From: Diadema setosum
Lineage: Eukaryota > Echinodermata > Echinoidea > Diadematoida > Diadematidae
Direction of reading: 5' to 3'
DNA length: 64,000 nt
Assembly (NCBI RefSeq): GCF_964275005.1
Contig: NC_092702.1
Coordinates: forward strand, 3,597,501-3,661,500
Position 1 is the stretch's first letter. Each line of letters starts with the position of its first letter. This document shows positions 35,222-46,101 of the stretch, one piece after another. The notes under the pieces are model-generated. The model worked only from the letters and a program-made list of their open reading frames with translations. It had not been told where the DNA came from and did no database searches. The position numbers and the translations under genes were made by a program.

Positions 35222-35511
35222 GTGTGTGTATGTGCTTGCATGTGAATATAAGTGGGGGCTGGTGTATTGATGTATAGAGGGGTAAAAGCTACAGGTGGCA
35301 GGATATGGTTTTAAAAGAAGTTCTGAACAAATCCCTACAATTTCATTACTTTTTACCATTATTGTTGTCATCACCACAAGCATTGTTTGTTGTGTCAAGT
35401 ATATCATGTAATATAAGATGGAGCATTGATGATAATCATCGGATGTTACTTAAGTTTGCACATCGCTAATACATGTACCATGCCAGTGAGAAATGCTCAT
35501 TTATGAATAAA
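30647..35511 (+). other. Probable P5CS 3' UTR and downstream flank
   Basis: This is 4.9 kb after the stop with no coding ORF I can support and few recognisable mobile elements, in contrast to the repeat-dense flanks, which suggests transcribed 3' UTR for at least part of it. AATAAA hexamers lie at 34335, 34627, 34692 and 35506; ATTAAA occurs near 31101 and 31848. A GT repeat sits at about 35187-35232. Where the transcript ends cannot be told from sequence. Confidence 0.35.
35187..35232. repeat. (GT)n microsatellite
   Basis: GT dinucleotide tract with single GC and TA interruptions. Confidence 0.9.
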
Positions 35512-35764
35512 CTATGAAATGATAACAGTGAAACTAATACTGTGTGATTTATTGACTTACTGGCCTTAAATGTGTTTTGATTTAATCTCTGAAATGCTTT
35601 ACATAATAGTACATGTTTTGCATCAGCCTCACATTATGCATTCATCTCCTTCCAGTACATACATTGTACATGCAAGGATTACAGTTATCCAAAAGGGCAG
35701 TTGGATTTACTGATGAGAGAGAAAAAAAAAAAGAATGAGACCAACAATGTGGAAATTATGACTA

Positions 35765-36072
35765 CAGTGCACTCCCATTATAACAAACAAGGTTATAATG
35801 AAATTCCGGTTAAAGCGAAGTAAAAATACCCCACCCCCCACGAAAAAACAAACAAACAAAAAACAAACAAAACAACCCAAAAATCAAACAAAAACAAAAC
35901 AAAAACAAAAAACAAAACAACAACAACAAACAAACACAAACACAAAAACAAAACAAAGCACATCAGCTATATATCTTAATATACAATGTTTGTTTGGTAA
36001 TAGCAAAATTTCGCTATAATGAAAGAAAATTGCCTGTCCAAAGGACTTTGTTATAATGGGAGTCGACAGTGA
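35765..36072. mobile_element. Inverted-repeat element with CAGTG ends and TA flank
   Basis: Left CAGTGCACTCCCATTATAAC and right GTTATAATGGGAGTCGACAG are inverted with one or two indels. TA precedes the left end and lies one base past the right end. Subterminal ACAAGGTTATAATGAAATTC and AATTTCGCTATAATGAAAG also pair. The middle is an AAACAAAAC-rich filler (35840-35960). The pattern fits a pogo/Tc1-type non-autonomous element. Confidence 0.65.
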
Positions 36073-36109
36073 TACCAGTATGTAATTATATCTTCTGACA
36101 TACACATAT

Positions 36110-36325
36110 AATGTCATACAAGAAACGTTCGCGTGCGTTAATTTTTGCTCAAATTTTGCGCGAGTTCTTGTCAGCACTGTATGCATTGAATGCCAGTGGC
36201 AATTCGCAAAGAAAAAAAAAAATATATAGTTATATATATATAGTTATATGCTTCGAAAAAGGCCGTCAGCTCCAATTCGCGAAAATTTCCTGCCACGAAT
36301 ATTTCTACATGTAGTTTTACAGTAA
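36110..36325. mobile_element. Short inverted-repeat element (GTAAAA ends), copy 2
   Basis: GCCAGTGGCAATTCGCAAA, GCTTCGAAAAAGGCCGTCAG, AATTCGCGAAAATTTCCTGCC and TAGTTTTACAGTAATATT match the right two thirds of the copy at 19536-19745. A TATATATAGTTATA tract expands its centre. Confidence 0.55.
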
Positions 36326-36886
36326 TATTCTCTGAGTAATTCACAGATGCTTTACTGTCATGTAATAACTGACATCTGTAGCACATATCTGAACCCCAAA
36401 TTTAGGACACCAGCCCCAACTATTTAAGTTCTGTTTTGAAGATACATGCAGCAATATTGTCCCAGACATACTTGGCAGATCCAGACATTGGGTTTTTTTT
36501 TCTTGAGAAAAGGGTGGTATTGATGGTGACATTTTCTATTCAAATCAAAATGCCGAGTCCTTTGCAAGCGACATTAATTTCAACCATGTCTCTTGGCTTG
36601 CTGTTATACGTAGTCAAATGATCCTAACTTCGCACATTTTTGTCGATACTACTAAGTTGTTGCCATTTCACTACTTTCATCCCGGAAGGTCCGTGGCCCT
36701 GCTCACTTACTTGCAGTTTATCTACAAATCATTTTAGCAACTTTACTTTATCTTTCTGTTTAAAATGAATGAAAAAAATATAACTCATGAACAGGCCTAC
36801 CGTTATGATTATTGCTGTACATGTTTTAATCCACTTTGTTAACGCAAACATAGTTACATACTTGTGTTGATGTGTTAGTTGCTGGT

Positions 36887-36888
<2 letters not shown>

Positions 36889-36959
<71 letters not shown>

Positions 36960-36969
36960 CACACACACA
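36889..36969. repeat. (CA)n microsatellite, about 80 bp
   Basis: About 40 CA units with a single GC interruption, the longest CA tract in the window. Confidence 0.93.
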
Positions 36970-38039
36970 ATACACATTGCACACAAGGCACTCACACACT
37001 TATACACTTATGTTATTCATACACTTTTTTTTTTTTATCAATCGACTACTAAAGTATCTTTATGTAATATGTTTAAACGAACTCGTGTTAAACGAGCTCC
37101 CTCGTGGCATAATTTAAATGAAGATATTCTTTGATCTGTTTTGAATATATCTTGATCTGATATCAGCATCGCGGGGGCAAATTGTTTTCAACAGCTCCCC
37201 ATTTTTTTCTTTCCATTAACAACAAAATAATGGGTTTTCACTAATGCTCTTTTTCACGCAATTCAGCAACTCGAGAACAATACAAAAAGACAATTATAAT
37301 CTTCGGGTTTCTTTGGCACTTGCGATTTACTCTTCACAGTTTACAAAATGCACGGTAGTCACGTGATAAATTACAAACCATAGGAACATTTTCATGAATG
37401 ACAGACGACTTTGTTTTGAAAAGTATACACAACATGATACATTCATTTATTGACAGTAAAATTGCGGCTTCTCGATTTACATTGAGGCAAGAATGCATTC
37501 CCCTGGTTAGAATAGTGGATACTGTAGGTAGTTGGATGAAGGAGACGATGGATGAAAACGTATGTTAACTGAGTGCATAGAAAAATAAATCTAATAGAAG
37601 GTAAAATGTTGAATAATTACAGAGAGATTATTAGATAGGTTGATAGATAAATAGATGGACATAAAATGGTCACGAAAGTAGATGTACAAAGAAAGATGGG
37701 TAAGATTGTAAATATATCGGGTGTGGGAAGAAAATTATGAGATATAAGGCGTAGATGCACAGTCAGACAGGAGATAAGTGTACAAATGTACTTGGAAAGA
37801 TGGATTTATTTCTAGCTGTTTCAGTCTTCAATGTTTTGCTCATCTGCATTTTCAATCAAAGAGAGAAAGAGATAAAAGATGGGGGATGAGGTTGGAGAGA
37901 GCGGGTTTCATAATCTGTCATAGACTTGAGTCGTTTAGGCCTACATTTCTTGTGTCCCTTTTGCAAACCCTAAAATTAGATTCCTTCCATAATCTGGTAT
38001 GTAGAGGTAGATAATTCAGACCTTTTCTCACCTCAGACC

Positions 38040-38165
38040 TTTTTCATTTCCGGACTAACGAACCTCTACGCATAGGGACTTTGTGCGTTTCGGAATAACG
38101 AACCTTCGGATTAACGAACCTTTGATTTCACTTGCGGATAAACGAACCATCTGAATGACGAACGT
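38040..38165. repeat. AACGAACC / GGTTCGTT dispersed repeat, copy 1
   Basis: Five spaced variants of ACGAACC(T/A) with CGGAATAACGAACC and CGGATTAACGAACC. The reverse-complement motif GGTTCGTTAATCCG recurs at 41900-42045, so this is a dispersed element rather than chance. Confidence 0.55.
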
Positions 38166-38832
38166 CACCTAGCCTAGCTAGAACTGGTACTCATGGAAAG
38201 CTGTTAGCCGACACTGAGGCAGTGCACCAGTCGTAAATTTCTTGTCTTCCGTCCGACGTTGCTATAAGTCACTAATCACGTCCTGCATTTTTCCCCTTGT
38301 TTCTATGTCTATGAGAGAAAGCCCTGTCCTTTAATTTTGTGTCAGCTTGTGGTTTGTTAGTAGGCCCTAAGCGACAGACTTCCGAACTTTTGCATTTATA
38401 AGGCATGCTCTGAAAAGTGTGGTGGTGGTGAATTGAGAAAGAAAGCGCAACGCCGGTCGCGGCGCAGCACAGCGACTAGACTTACCAAAATTTTGGATGA
38501 ACATGGAATCACAAATACGACATCAACGATAACAAACGGCAGCCACTTGGTACACAACTTTAACACATGCGCACGATGTAGAGAATGATTTCCATAGCAG
38601 ACCTCGTTCGAAATCACTGTAAATCACACTTTTGATCAATACATTTTTACAAAATTCTGTATTGAGACGATTAAAATCACAGTATATATACACAACCCCT
38701 GATTTGTTTTCTTGCAAAAATGCACTTATACACATACGCTAATAATATACATGTATTCACTAATGTCTACGCTATGTACATAAATCATCTCAGAAATTAG
38801 ATTGTTTCGATAGGTATTTCATGTTTATCAAA

Positions 38833-38870
<38 letters not shown>

Positions 38871-39605
38871 AATACGTGACGTATATTTATCACCTCCACC
38901 ATCAATACTTGCATGTTGTATACTTGCAGTAATCTCTAAATGACTGAAATTTTGCAGCACAGAATACAGCTCGTTATCTTTTTACGGATGTCTCGCCCTC
39001 AAGCTATACCGTCATTACAAAGGAATGAATCGTGAAAAATGGATAAAATACACACTAATCTATATTACTTCTTATGAATCTATCGTTTCAGACACTTGTT
39101 CTCTTATGCAGCAAAATATTTCGAACTCCTTTCCCTCATTACGTATAGTTCTGTAAATTCATTCATTCTGTGTATGATTGTGATTAATTCGAATATTTTG
39201 TGAGTTTGACATTCGGTCATTTTTAATTTAATACTGTAGAATAATCGTTTTAGTACCGACTTATAGGATCTGTCTTGACCGTCCTGTAGCATACAAGCGT
39301 TGGTGTAATTTCCATTGCCTGTTATCTCGTTAATATGACAATGGTAAATGCTAATCATTTTGTTCTAGAAGCCTGAAATTACAATCCTTGTTTAGTGTCT
39401 TAAAAAAAAGACTCATTTTGGAAGACACCTAAAGCATTCATGGGTATTTGTAAGACGTACGTGAATTATATGTTGCTCTCTCTTACCCAAAGCAGGTAGC
39501 CATGTTTTTCGAATCCTATTCCGATGTCACGAACAACTGAAATTTAGCGGAAAAATAGGTGTTGCTAAGGAGGACCACCAGCTTAAAAGCGACAGACGCT
39601 GACAG

Positions 39606-39631
39606 TAGGGTCGTAATTGTTTACGACCCTA
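39606..39631. repeat. Perfect 11-bp stem, 4-base loop
   Basis: TAGGGTCGTAA, loop TTGT, TTACGACCCTA. It is about 650 bases beyond the GPCR stop on that gene's downstream side, so it could lie in its 3' UTR. It is not followed by a U-run and is not a bacterial-type terminator. Confidence 0.6.
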
Positions 39632-40285
39632 ACCTACAGGATGGTGGGACGCCCCAATATCGCCTTGAGTGCAACGGAAATAAAACCTCGACCTTTATTT
39701 CTGAGTCTTGACAATTCCTATACAAGCTTTCAAACTTCCATCATGAATAGTTTCAGGGTTTAGACTGTGGTCATTACTTGTATCCTTTGTCAGTGATAAC
39801 CGTAATTAGGGTGATGCTGTCAGCACTAGCTCAGCCTACAATTAAATGAACAATATTTTCTTCTTCTTTTTTAGATTTTGATCAATGGCGTTGTTGATAC
39901 TTTCACTCATTATTTTGCCACCCTATTGTTAGATTTTATCATATCTTCGGAGTCAATCTGCCATGTGCATCACTGACGATTCATGGACAAAAGTCTTTGG
40001 TTCTTTACAGAGGCAGAGCATTATTACGTAATAATTGGTTACGATATCATATCTCAAGGCAGTTATCGAGCGTATTTCCTAGCCGAGTTCGACTTACTGT
40101 CAAAGATACTCCTAGCTGCTTTACGCGTTACACGAGAACGTAAATGCTTCCAAACCACAGAAGCAAATCATCTGCTACTCAGTAAAGAAACGTGATTTTT
40201 CTTTGATTTTTTATCAAAACTTAGATTAATTTTGGCAAGAGCAAGAAGCTAACAAGGATAAAGAAAAATGCTTTCTATCCATGGA

Positions 40286-41595
40286 TCAGCAGGCGTGGTC
40301 GACCGATTTCTTTGTGAACCTGAAACTTGAGGTGCTGGACAAGGACCGACTGGACAGTGAGCGCCTCCTGCCGTGGCCGGATGCACAGGACAACACTGAC
40401 TTGAAGGCAGCTCGAAACTTGGTCGAGATGAGATTGTAAAGGACAGGGTTGATAGCCGAGTTCAGATAGACGAGGACCCTGAATACGACGATGATGTCGA
40501 GGATCTGTCGCTTGGTGAGGCGATTATACTCCTCTGTACTCGCCAGGATGCCCCAGAGGTTGAAGATGCGGATGGGCGTCCAACAGACGAAGAAGATGGC
40601 AACGACGTTCACCAGCATGAGGACGACGCGCTGGTGGCTGCGCCGCGATATGGCACTGGTCGTGTTCGGTGGCGTCACGGAGGCACGCTTGACGGAACTC
40701 CGCGGATCCGAACTCCGGCTAGACTTTGACGAGAGTGACGTCGACGTGTGGTGGCGCTGTATCTTGGAGCCGTAAATTGACATGACTGGCTTGTCCTTCA
40801 CTGAGCGTAGTTTCCATGTCGACGGCGTATCCTGGCGTTGAAGAGGAGGCGAGTGTGGTACGTTACTACTGCTGCCCTGACTTTGGAGCGCGCTGATTAC
40901 GACGCCGCTATCGTCGCACGAGAAATTCTCCTGTTCAGCGATGACATGGAGGTCTGTTAGCGGCTCTTGCGTCCCGTCGTCGAATTCCTCGTGTTCAGTC
41001 TGAGCCTCGGGTTTGCTGCTCTTGCAACACAACAACCTCGACCGGCATGCTCGCGCGAGTCGATTCAAAACGCCACAGACCCGGCGCGCACCGCCGGCGG
41101 ACGACAATTGCCTGCCGCTCGATTTGTCGCGAAGTCTGTGGTTCGTCGGCTCCACGTTAGGTTTGGTCCTGACGCTGCCGCTCTCCGATTCGTTCTCGCG
41201 CATGTTCGCCATCATCGTCTTGTGCATTCTCAGCGTGATACCGATGACACAGTAAATGGTGGTCAGAAAGAAGCATGGCACAATAAAGAGAAGTACCGTG
41301 AGGATTATCTCGTAGATTTTCTCCCACAGATTGTCCATGATTGGACCGCAATAGTTCTTCGTGACGCCATCGTGGACGCAGTTCGGGGCGTATTCGATAC
41401 TTATCACCAAGGGAACATTCACAAGGGCGGCCACGAGCCAAACCGCCATGCAGATGAGAAGAGTCCGACGAGGTGTGCAGATGTAATGTGCCTTGAAAGG
41501 AGTGCAGATTACGTAATAGCGTTCGACGGCGATGGCTAGGAGAGTGAGGATGGACGCACTGCTTGCGAGGTTTTCGCTGTAAATCACGAAGTAAC
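40286..41595 (-). CDS. Class A neuropeptide-type GPCR, last coding exon (TM3 to C-terminus), 5' part missing
   Basis: The exon starts after the minus-strand acceptor TTTCTTCCACAG (end 41595), completes one split codon and encodes 435 residues to a TGA at 40286-40288. It has the E-R-Y version of the DRY motif (codons at 41516-41524), TM4, an extracellular loop 2 with cysteines, TM5, a long Ser/basic-rich third intracellular loop of about 180 residues, then TM6 with CWTP, TM7 with NSAINPVLY, and a helix 8 KFRAAFK followed by a cysteine and a short Ser/Arg tail. YLNSAINPVLYN with KFRAAF, and the block FKAHYICTPRRTLLI, most resemble thyrotropin-releasing-hormone and ecdysis-triggering-hormone receptors; growth-hormone-secretagogue-like is the alternative. 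The ligand is unknown. The N-terminus, TM1 and TM2 must be on upstream exons at higher coordinates and I could not find them. A Met 43 bases upstream of 41595 is in the same frame but lies in intron sequence and gives no TM1 or TM2. Confidence 0.93.
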
Positions 41596-41899
41596 CTGTG
41601 GAAGAAACATAATCGAAGTAGAAATGAGATTGCCACAAACAAGACCAAGTACATTAGATTATTGCATAATCAGCTTAGAGGCACAACCATTGTGACACTT
41701 TGGAGAAGAGTTAACGATGTTTCAACACTGAATATCTCCTCTTCCAGTTCCCTACTTCAACGACCACCGCGCTTATCTCCAAAACCATCATCACCATCGC
41801 AACATCACCAACACTAGCACAACAATCCTGGTCATAACCATAACCACAACCACAACCACTGTAACCACTACCATAACCACCAACGGATGTTGTTCTTCC

Positions 41900-42045
41900 G
41901 AAATGAAATAAGGTTCGTCATTTCGAAGCACACAAATTCTGCATAGGCCTACCTAGATGTTCGTTGAATCGAAAATGAAATAGGGTTCGTTAATCCGAAC
42001 ATTTTGTGACGTTATTCCAGGGTTTTGTTATTCCGGAGTCACGAT
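41900..42045. repeat. GGTTCGTT(A/C)ATTCCGAA dispersed repeat, copy 2
   Basis: Contains GGTTCGTCATTTCGAAG, GTTCGTTGAATCG, GGGTTCGTTAATCCGAAC and GTTATTCCGGAG: reverse-complement modules of the repeat at 38040-38165. It lies in the probable GPCR intron. Confidence 0.55.
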
Positions 42046-44278
42046 CATCACTATTAATATCACTACCACAGCAATCGTCACCACTGCTATCATTACCACA
42101 GGCAAAAAGCACACCACACCACCAACATCATCATTATTACCATCACCACCACCCATATTATCACAAACAGCACTATCACCACCATCGTCATCACTCTTAT
42201 AACCATTATCGTCATCACTTATATCACCATCATCACTGTTGCTACCATCATCATCTTTTACAAGTACCATTACCATTACCATCATTATACAGACTCTCTC
42301 CTCACCACAATATAAGATCATGCTCAGGATGATAGAATAATGCAAATTACGTTGTATATTTACATTATGAAAATGGAGAGGTGCTATTTTGATTATGATG
42401 GTTATGGTTGATGAGAGTCGATTATACAATATCTGCCCACTCGCGAAATGGAAATGTTTTAGTCATTAAAACGTTTTTGTTATGCTTGTTTTGACGAAGA
42501 TACAGGATGTATGTACACGTTGACGTAAAGCTTGAGAGTTAGCATAAAACCTTCAAGAGAAATATAATCACGGTACTCGATTTTGAAGAAAAAAAAAAAA
42601 AACTTTTTCAAGTGAAACCGGTCATATCATGCACAAAGTGTCTTGAATCCGTCTTGACTTTCTCAACATTTTGTGACTGAAAACACACATTTTCCCACAA
42701 GGTGTGAGATCGATTTTCATATCCCAAGATAGAAACAATATTGCAAATTGCACTCTCACTTTAACTTTCAGTGACCCCAGCAAAATATCAGAGAGATGAG
42801 TGGGCATTTTATGGCGCAATTAAAGTCGAGATGAAACTCATGATCATTTCTTCAATACCAGCAAGAAGATCATCCGGTAAAATGTCACTGGTTTTTAGTG
42901 GTATTGAGAGTGGACTAGGGTTATAATTATGATGTTCCCATTTCTTGTCGTAAACGCCAGGTGCCCGACATTCATTTTGCGGACTATGGTTGCTTCTTAT
43001 CTGTCACCCCTCGAGACGAATCGAGTCCAACTCGAGATACAGTCTGTCAGATGAATCATATAAATCATGAACCTCTATCAGAAGTGGAATTTCCGCCATG
43101 TTCCGAGCTCCTATTTCCCCTTTTTCATGCAATCATTATCCGTGACCGACTGAACTTAGTAGTCGGTGTGTATCATGACCAGAATGAGACCCCTTGACGT
43201 ATTATTTATTCAAAATGTTGATAACCTTTACCCGGCTGACCAAGGATTATCTAATGGCAAACAAGCAAGAATAATTCTTCTCTTCTTAGCCTGAGATTAA
43301 TGTGTTCAGTAAGTAATTTTGAAAATATTTCATAGATTGATTTATTCTGTCAGCCTGCATTTTGTCAAGTAAACAGGCTTCCATTTCTTGCATTACTCTA
43401 TTGGTGAATCCATTTAGGAGGTGAAGAAGAAACATGGGAAGTGTAGATCGAAGAATCGAGTTTGTGAAAACTGAATCTGTTCTGTTGAATATATTACATG
43501 TACAGTTTTTGGTTTATACGTTTGTCTGTCAGTATAAAATATTCTGTGATCGCAAATCAGGGTAATTATTACAGGCATGTATGGAATATGAAAGATCATG
43601 ACCACATCTATTCCTCACTGATCTGGAAAATCACCCCAAAGATCGAATGGTGAAAATGTTTAACGCAAAATAGAAATAGGACCGTCTTTACTATACATTA
43701 CCATTCTTGACATAAATTAAAGCTACAATTGTGTGGGTTTTTTTTATGTGTGTGTGTTTTGCGTGTTCATGTATGTGTGTTTTTTTTTCAATATCACTTC
43801 ACTTTGGCTAAAATGTTGTTTGTTGTTGTTTTAAAGGAAGAACGAAGAGAGAGAGAGAAAATGGGGCAAAATGCTTTTCCCCCTCATAACTTCAGCTAAG
43901 AATCCAGTGGTTATACTAAGTATCCGATGAGAAAATTAGAAGTGAATAACCAATTAGTTGCCCAAAATGACAGGAATGGAATTTCAAAGGTCAGAGTTCA
44001 AAGACACCAAAATCACTTTCAGGCCATGGATTCCATATAAGGTAAGTCCAATGATAATGCTGTTTGGTGCAATGGATTGAGATTATTGGAAAATATTTCC
44101 TTTGTGCAAAGAGGATCACAGATCAGCCCATGATTAGCGGCCAAGATCAATGAACCAATCAACGAATCAATGAAGGGACGGCCATAATTATACGTTGATC
44201 ATACAGCACGTAATAGCAATTGTTTGAGAAAACAGTGCAGACAGCCCAATCGACCACGTGGCAGTAATATTGTTCTGG
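42046..44278. other. Non-coding, probable GPCR intron
   Basis: An ATCACCACC/CATCATC-rich stretch (about 42046-42290) reads as His-rich on one strand and Asp-rich on the other and is a degenerate trinucleotide repeat, not a gene. The remainder shows no TM1/TM2 exon or other coding region I can recognise. Confidence 0.4.
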
Positions 44279-44403
44279 ACTATGTTGCATAAAAGACGCA
44301 ATTAAGTATAAGTCAGATTACATAGGCCAATCAGGATTGAGTATTCAGAGACTTATGTTTGATTTTTCGACTTATGTTTGATCTCAACTTTTATGCAACA
44401 GGG
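44279..44403. mobile_element. Small fold-back element, about 125 bp
   Basis: Left TGTTGCATAAAAGACGC...TATAAGTC pairs with right GACTTATGTTTGATC...CTTTTATGCAACAGG. TGTTGCATAAAAG is exactly inverted at both ends. Central AATCAGGATTG separates the arms. Confidence 0.6.
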
Positions 44404-44666
44404 ATCGGATTAAAAAAAAAATAAGGATGAATAGGCTGTATAAATACAAAAAAAAAAATGTTCAATCTGATATAACTTGGTATGGGAACATGCTTTGACT
44501 TGTATTAGCTAAATATAACAATTTTTCAGAATTTCCTGTATAACACACAAGAACAATTGTGAGGGTGATATGTGCAATAATAATACAGAGTGTTGGTTAG
44601 ATACAATAGTGTATAATTTGCTGGTTAGATGTATGAGAGAGTATATGTATTAGTGGAATGAGAGTT

Positions 44667-44669
<3 letters not shown>

Positions 44670-44707
<38 letters not shown>

Positions 44708-44730
44708 AGAGAGGGAGAGAGAGAGAGAGA
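44670..44730. repeat. (GA)n microsatellite
   Basis: GA repeats with three GGGA interruptions. Confidence 0.9.
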
Positions 44731-44939
44731 TATGTGCATATATCAGACGCTATTTTCGTATATACATGTAATATGATAATTCGAATATAGTATCTATTTA
44801 TTTATTGATTGATTTGATGTAATGCGCTGTGGGTAAATTGAATGCATATTGATTTTGGAGTTTATGTTTAGGAAGAGAAGATTGTGAGAAAATATGTTTT
44901 GAATCAAACTGATTATTTTTGCTATGTAAAATGTGTTGA

Positions 44940-45304
44940 TTTGAGCTTTAATAACAACATCTGCATTTGCATTGTATTTGTGATATTTGTTTTTGTTTCG
45001 TATTACAGGTTGATCTCATTGTGCAATGGTTAAGATGAATAAGATTGACCTTTTGTTGTTCTATGCATTTTTTTTTTTCATTGCTACACTGTATTTTGTG
45101 AGTATTTTTAATGTATTCATGGCCCTTTGTTAACAATGTCTGTAATTCAGCCTCCAGGCTGCGATAGATATTGATGAATAAAACACCTTTTCAATTCAAT
45201 TCAATTCAATTCAATTCAATTCAATTCAATTCAATTCAATTCAATTCAATTCAATTCAATTCAATTCAATTCAATTCAATCCAATTCAATTCAATTCAAT
45301 TCAA
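44940..45304 (+). mobile_element. Possible non-LTR retroposon 3' end with (TTCAA)n tail
   Basis: A TTTGT/TGTATTTT-rich stretch leads to CAGCCTCCAGGCTGCGATAG, then GATGAATAAAACACC, then a clean pentanucleotide TTCAA tract from about 45188 to 45303. A polyadenylation-like AATAAA followed by a simple-repeat tail is typical of CR1/L2/RTE 3' ends. No reverse transcriptase is present, so this would be a severely 5'-truncated copy. Confidence 0.4.
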
Positions 45305-45574
45305 ATCATCAATTCGCTCATTTGACTATTCATAAGGACTGGTCAAGAAATGTTTTCCGAAAAAAAAAAATGAAATTTTCAAATGTCATATCTTCCTTGT
45401 TTCTCATCCAATTTTTGTCATTTTTGTATCACTCTGTAGGGAATATTTTTCTCTTTATTTCGAAGTTTATTTATTTTTTGGGCGGATTTCCTCTTTAAAG
45501 GCAACTTTGTGTCTCCTTATATCTCTTCCAGCCGTACGTCCTTTACTGCTAAGCACGCATTTCATCTAGAGGAA

Positions 45575-45632
45575 CTATGTATGTATGTATGTATGTATGT
45601 ATGTATGTATGTATGTATGTATGTATGTATGT
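45575..45632. repeat. (TATG)n microsatellite
   Basis: About 14 perfect tetranucleotide units. Confidence 0.92.
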
Positions 45633-46046
45633 GTATTATAAACATTACATCCACATACACGTCTAAGCTACGTCTAAACTACGACCAGAATCACTTTGTA
45701 TTAACGCCGTGCTCGAATATCGCAACCTGTTCGGAGAGTTATTTCATGGCTCCCCCGGTCAAAAATCACCCTGCACAATCGTCTTGTTTGTACGGATGAT
45801 ATCGATGTCCGGGTGTAAGTTTCAAAACACATTCTCTAATCTATTATTATTATTTTTTTTTTTGTTCATCTTGTGATCGAGTCGCACGATTGTGACATTT
45901 CCTTGGTATTGAAGAGGCTGGCTGACGCATTCTTGTCATCTTGTTTTAATTTGATATTCTCTGCGGAATTCATCTGACATCAAAATTATTTCTATAATGC
46001 AATTGCAGTGCAAATATCCGGTCAACTTGCAGTACAGTATTCGATG

Positions 46047-46101
46047 ACCCCCCCCCCCCCCTTCCCCTCCTCCCCCCCCCCCCCACACACACACACACAC
46101 A
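46047..46101. repeat. C-run followed by (CA)n
   Basis: Two C-runs of about 12 bases separated by TTCCCCTCCT, then CA repeats. Confidence 0.85.

Larger units (their letters stand above)
36326..40285. other. Intergenic between the probable P5CS end and the GPCR
   Basis: No coding gene is seen. It holds a (CA)n tract at 36889-36969, a (TA)n tract at 38836-38867, an AACGAACC-repeat element at about 38040-38165, and a perfect stem-loop at 39606-39631. The first few hundred bases before 40286 are probably GPCR 3' UTR, with no clear poly(A) signal chosen. Confidence 0.4.

Noticed and set aside
40967..41539. 190-codon plus-strand frame opposite the GPCR
   Set aside because: It is a shadow of the GC-rich receptor exon; the minus strand has the ERY, CWTP and NPVLY motifs.
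41596..41654. Met at 41638 as the start of the GPCR
   Set aside because: It would give a receptor without TM1 and TM2, and the sequence between it and 41595 ends in a clear acceptor TTTCTTCCACAG, so it is intronic.
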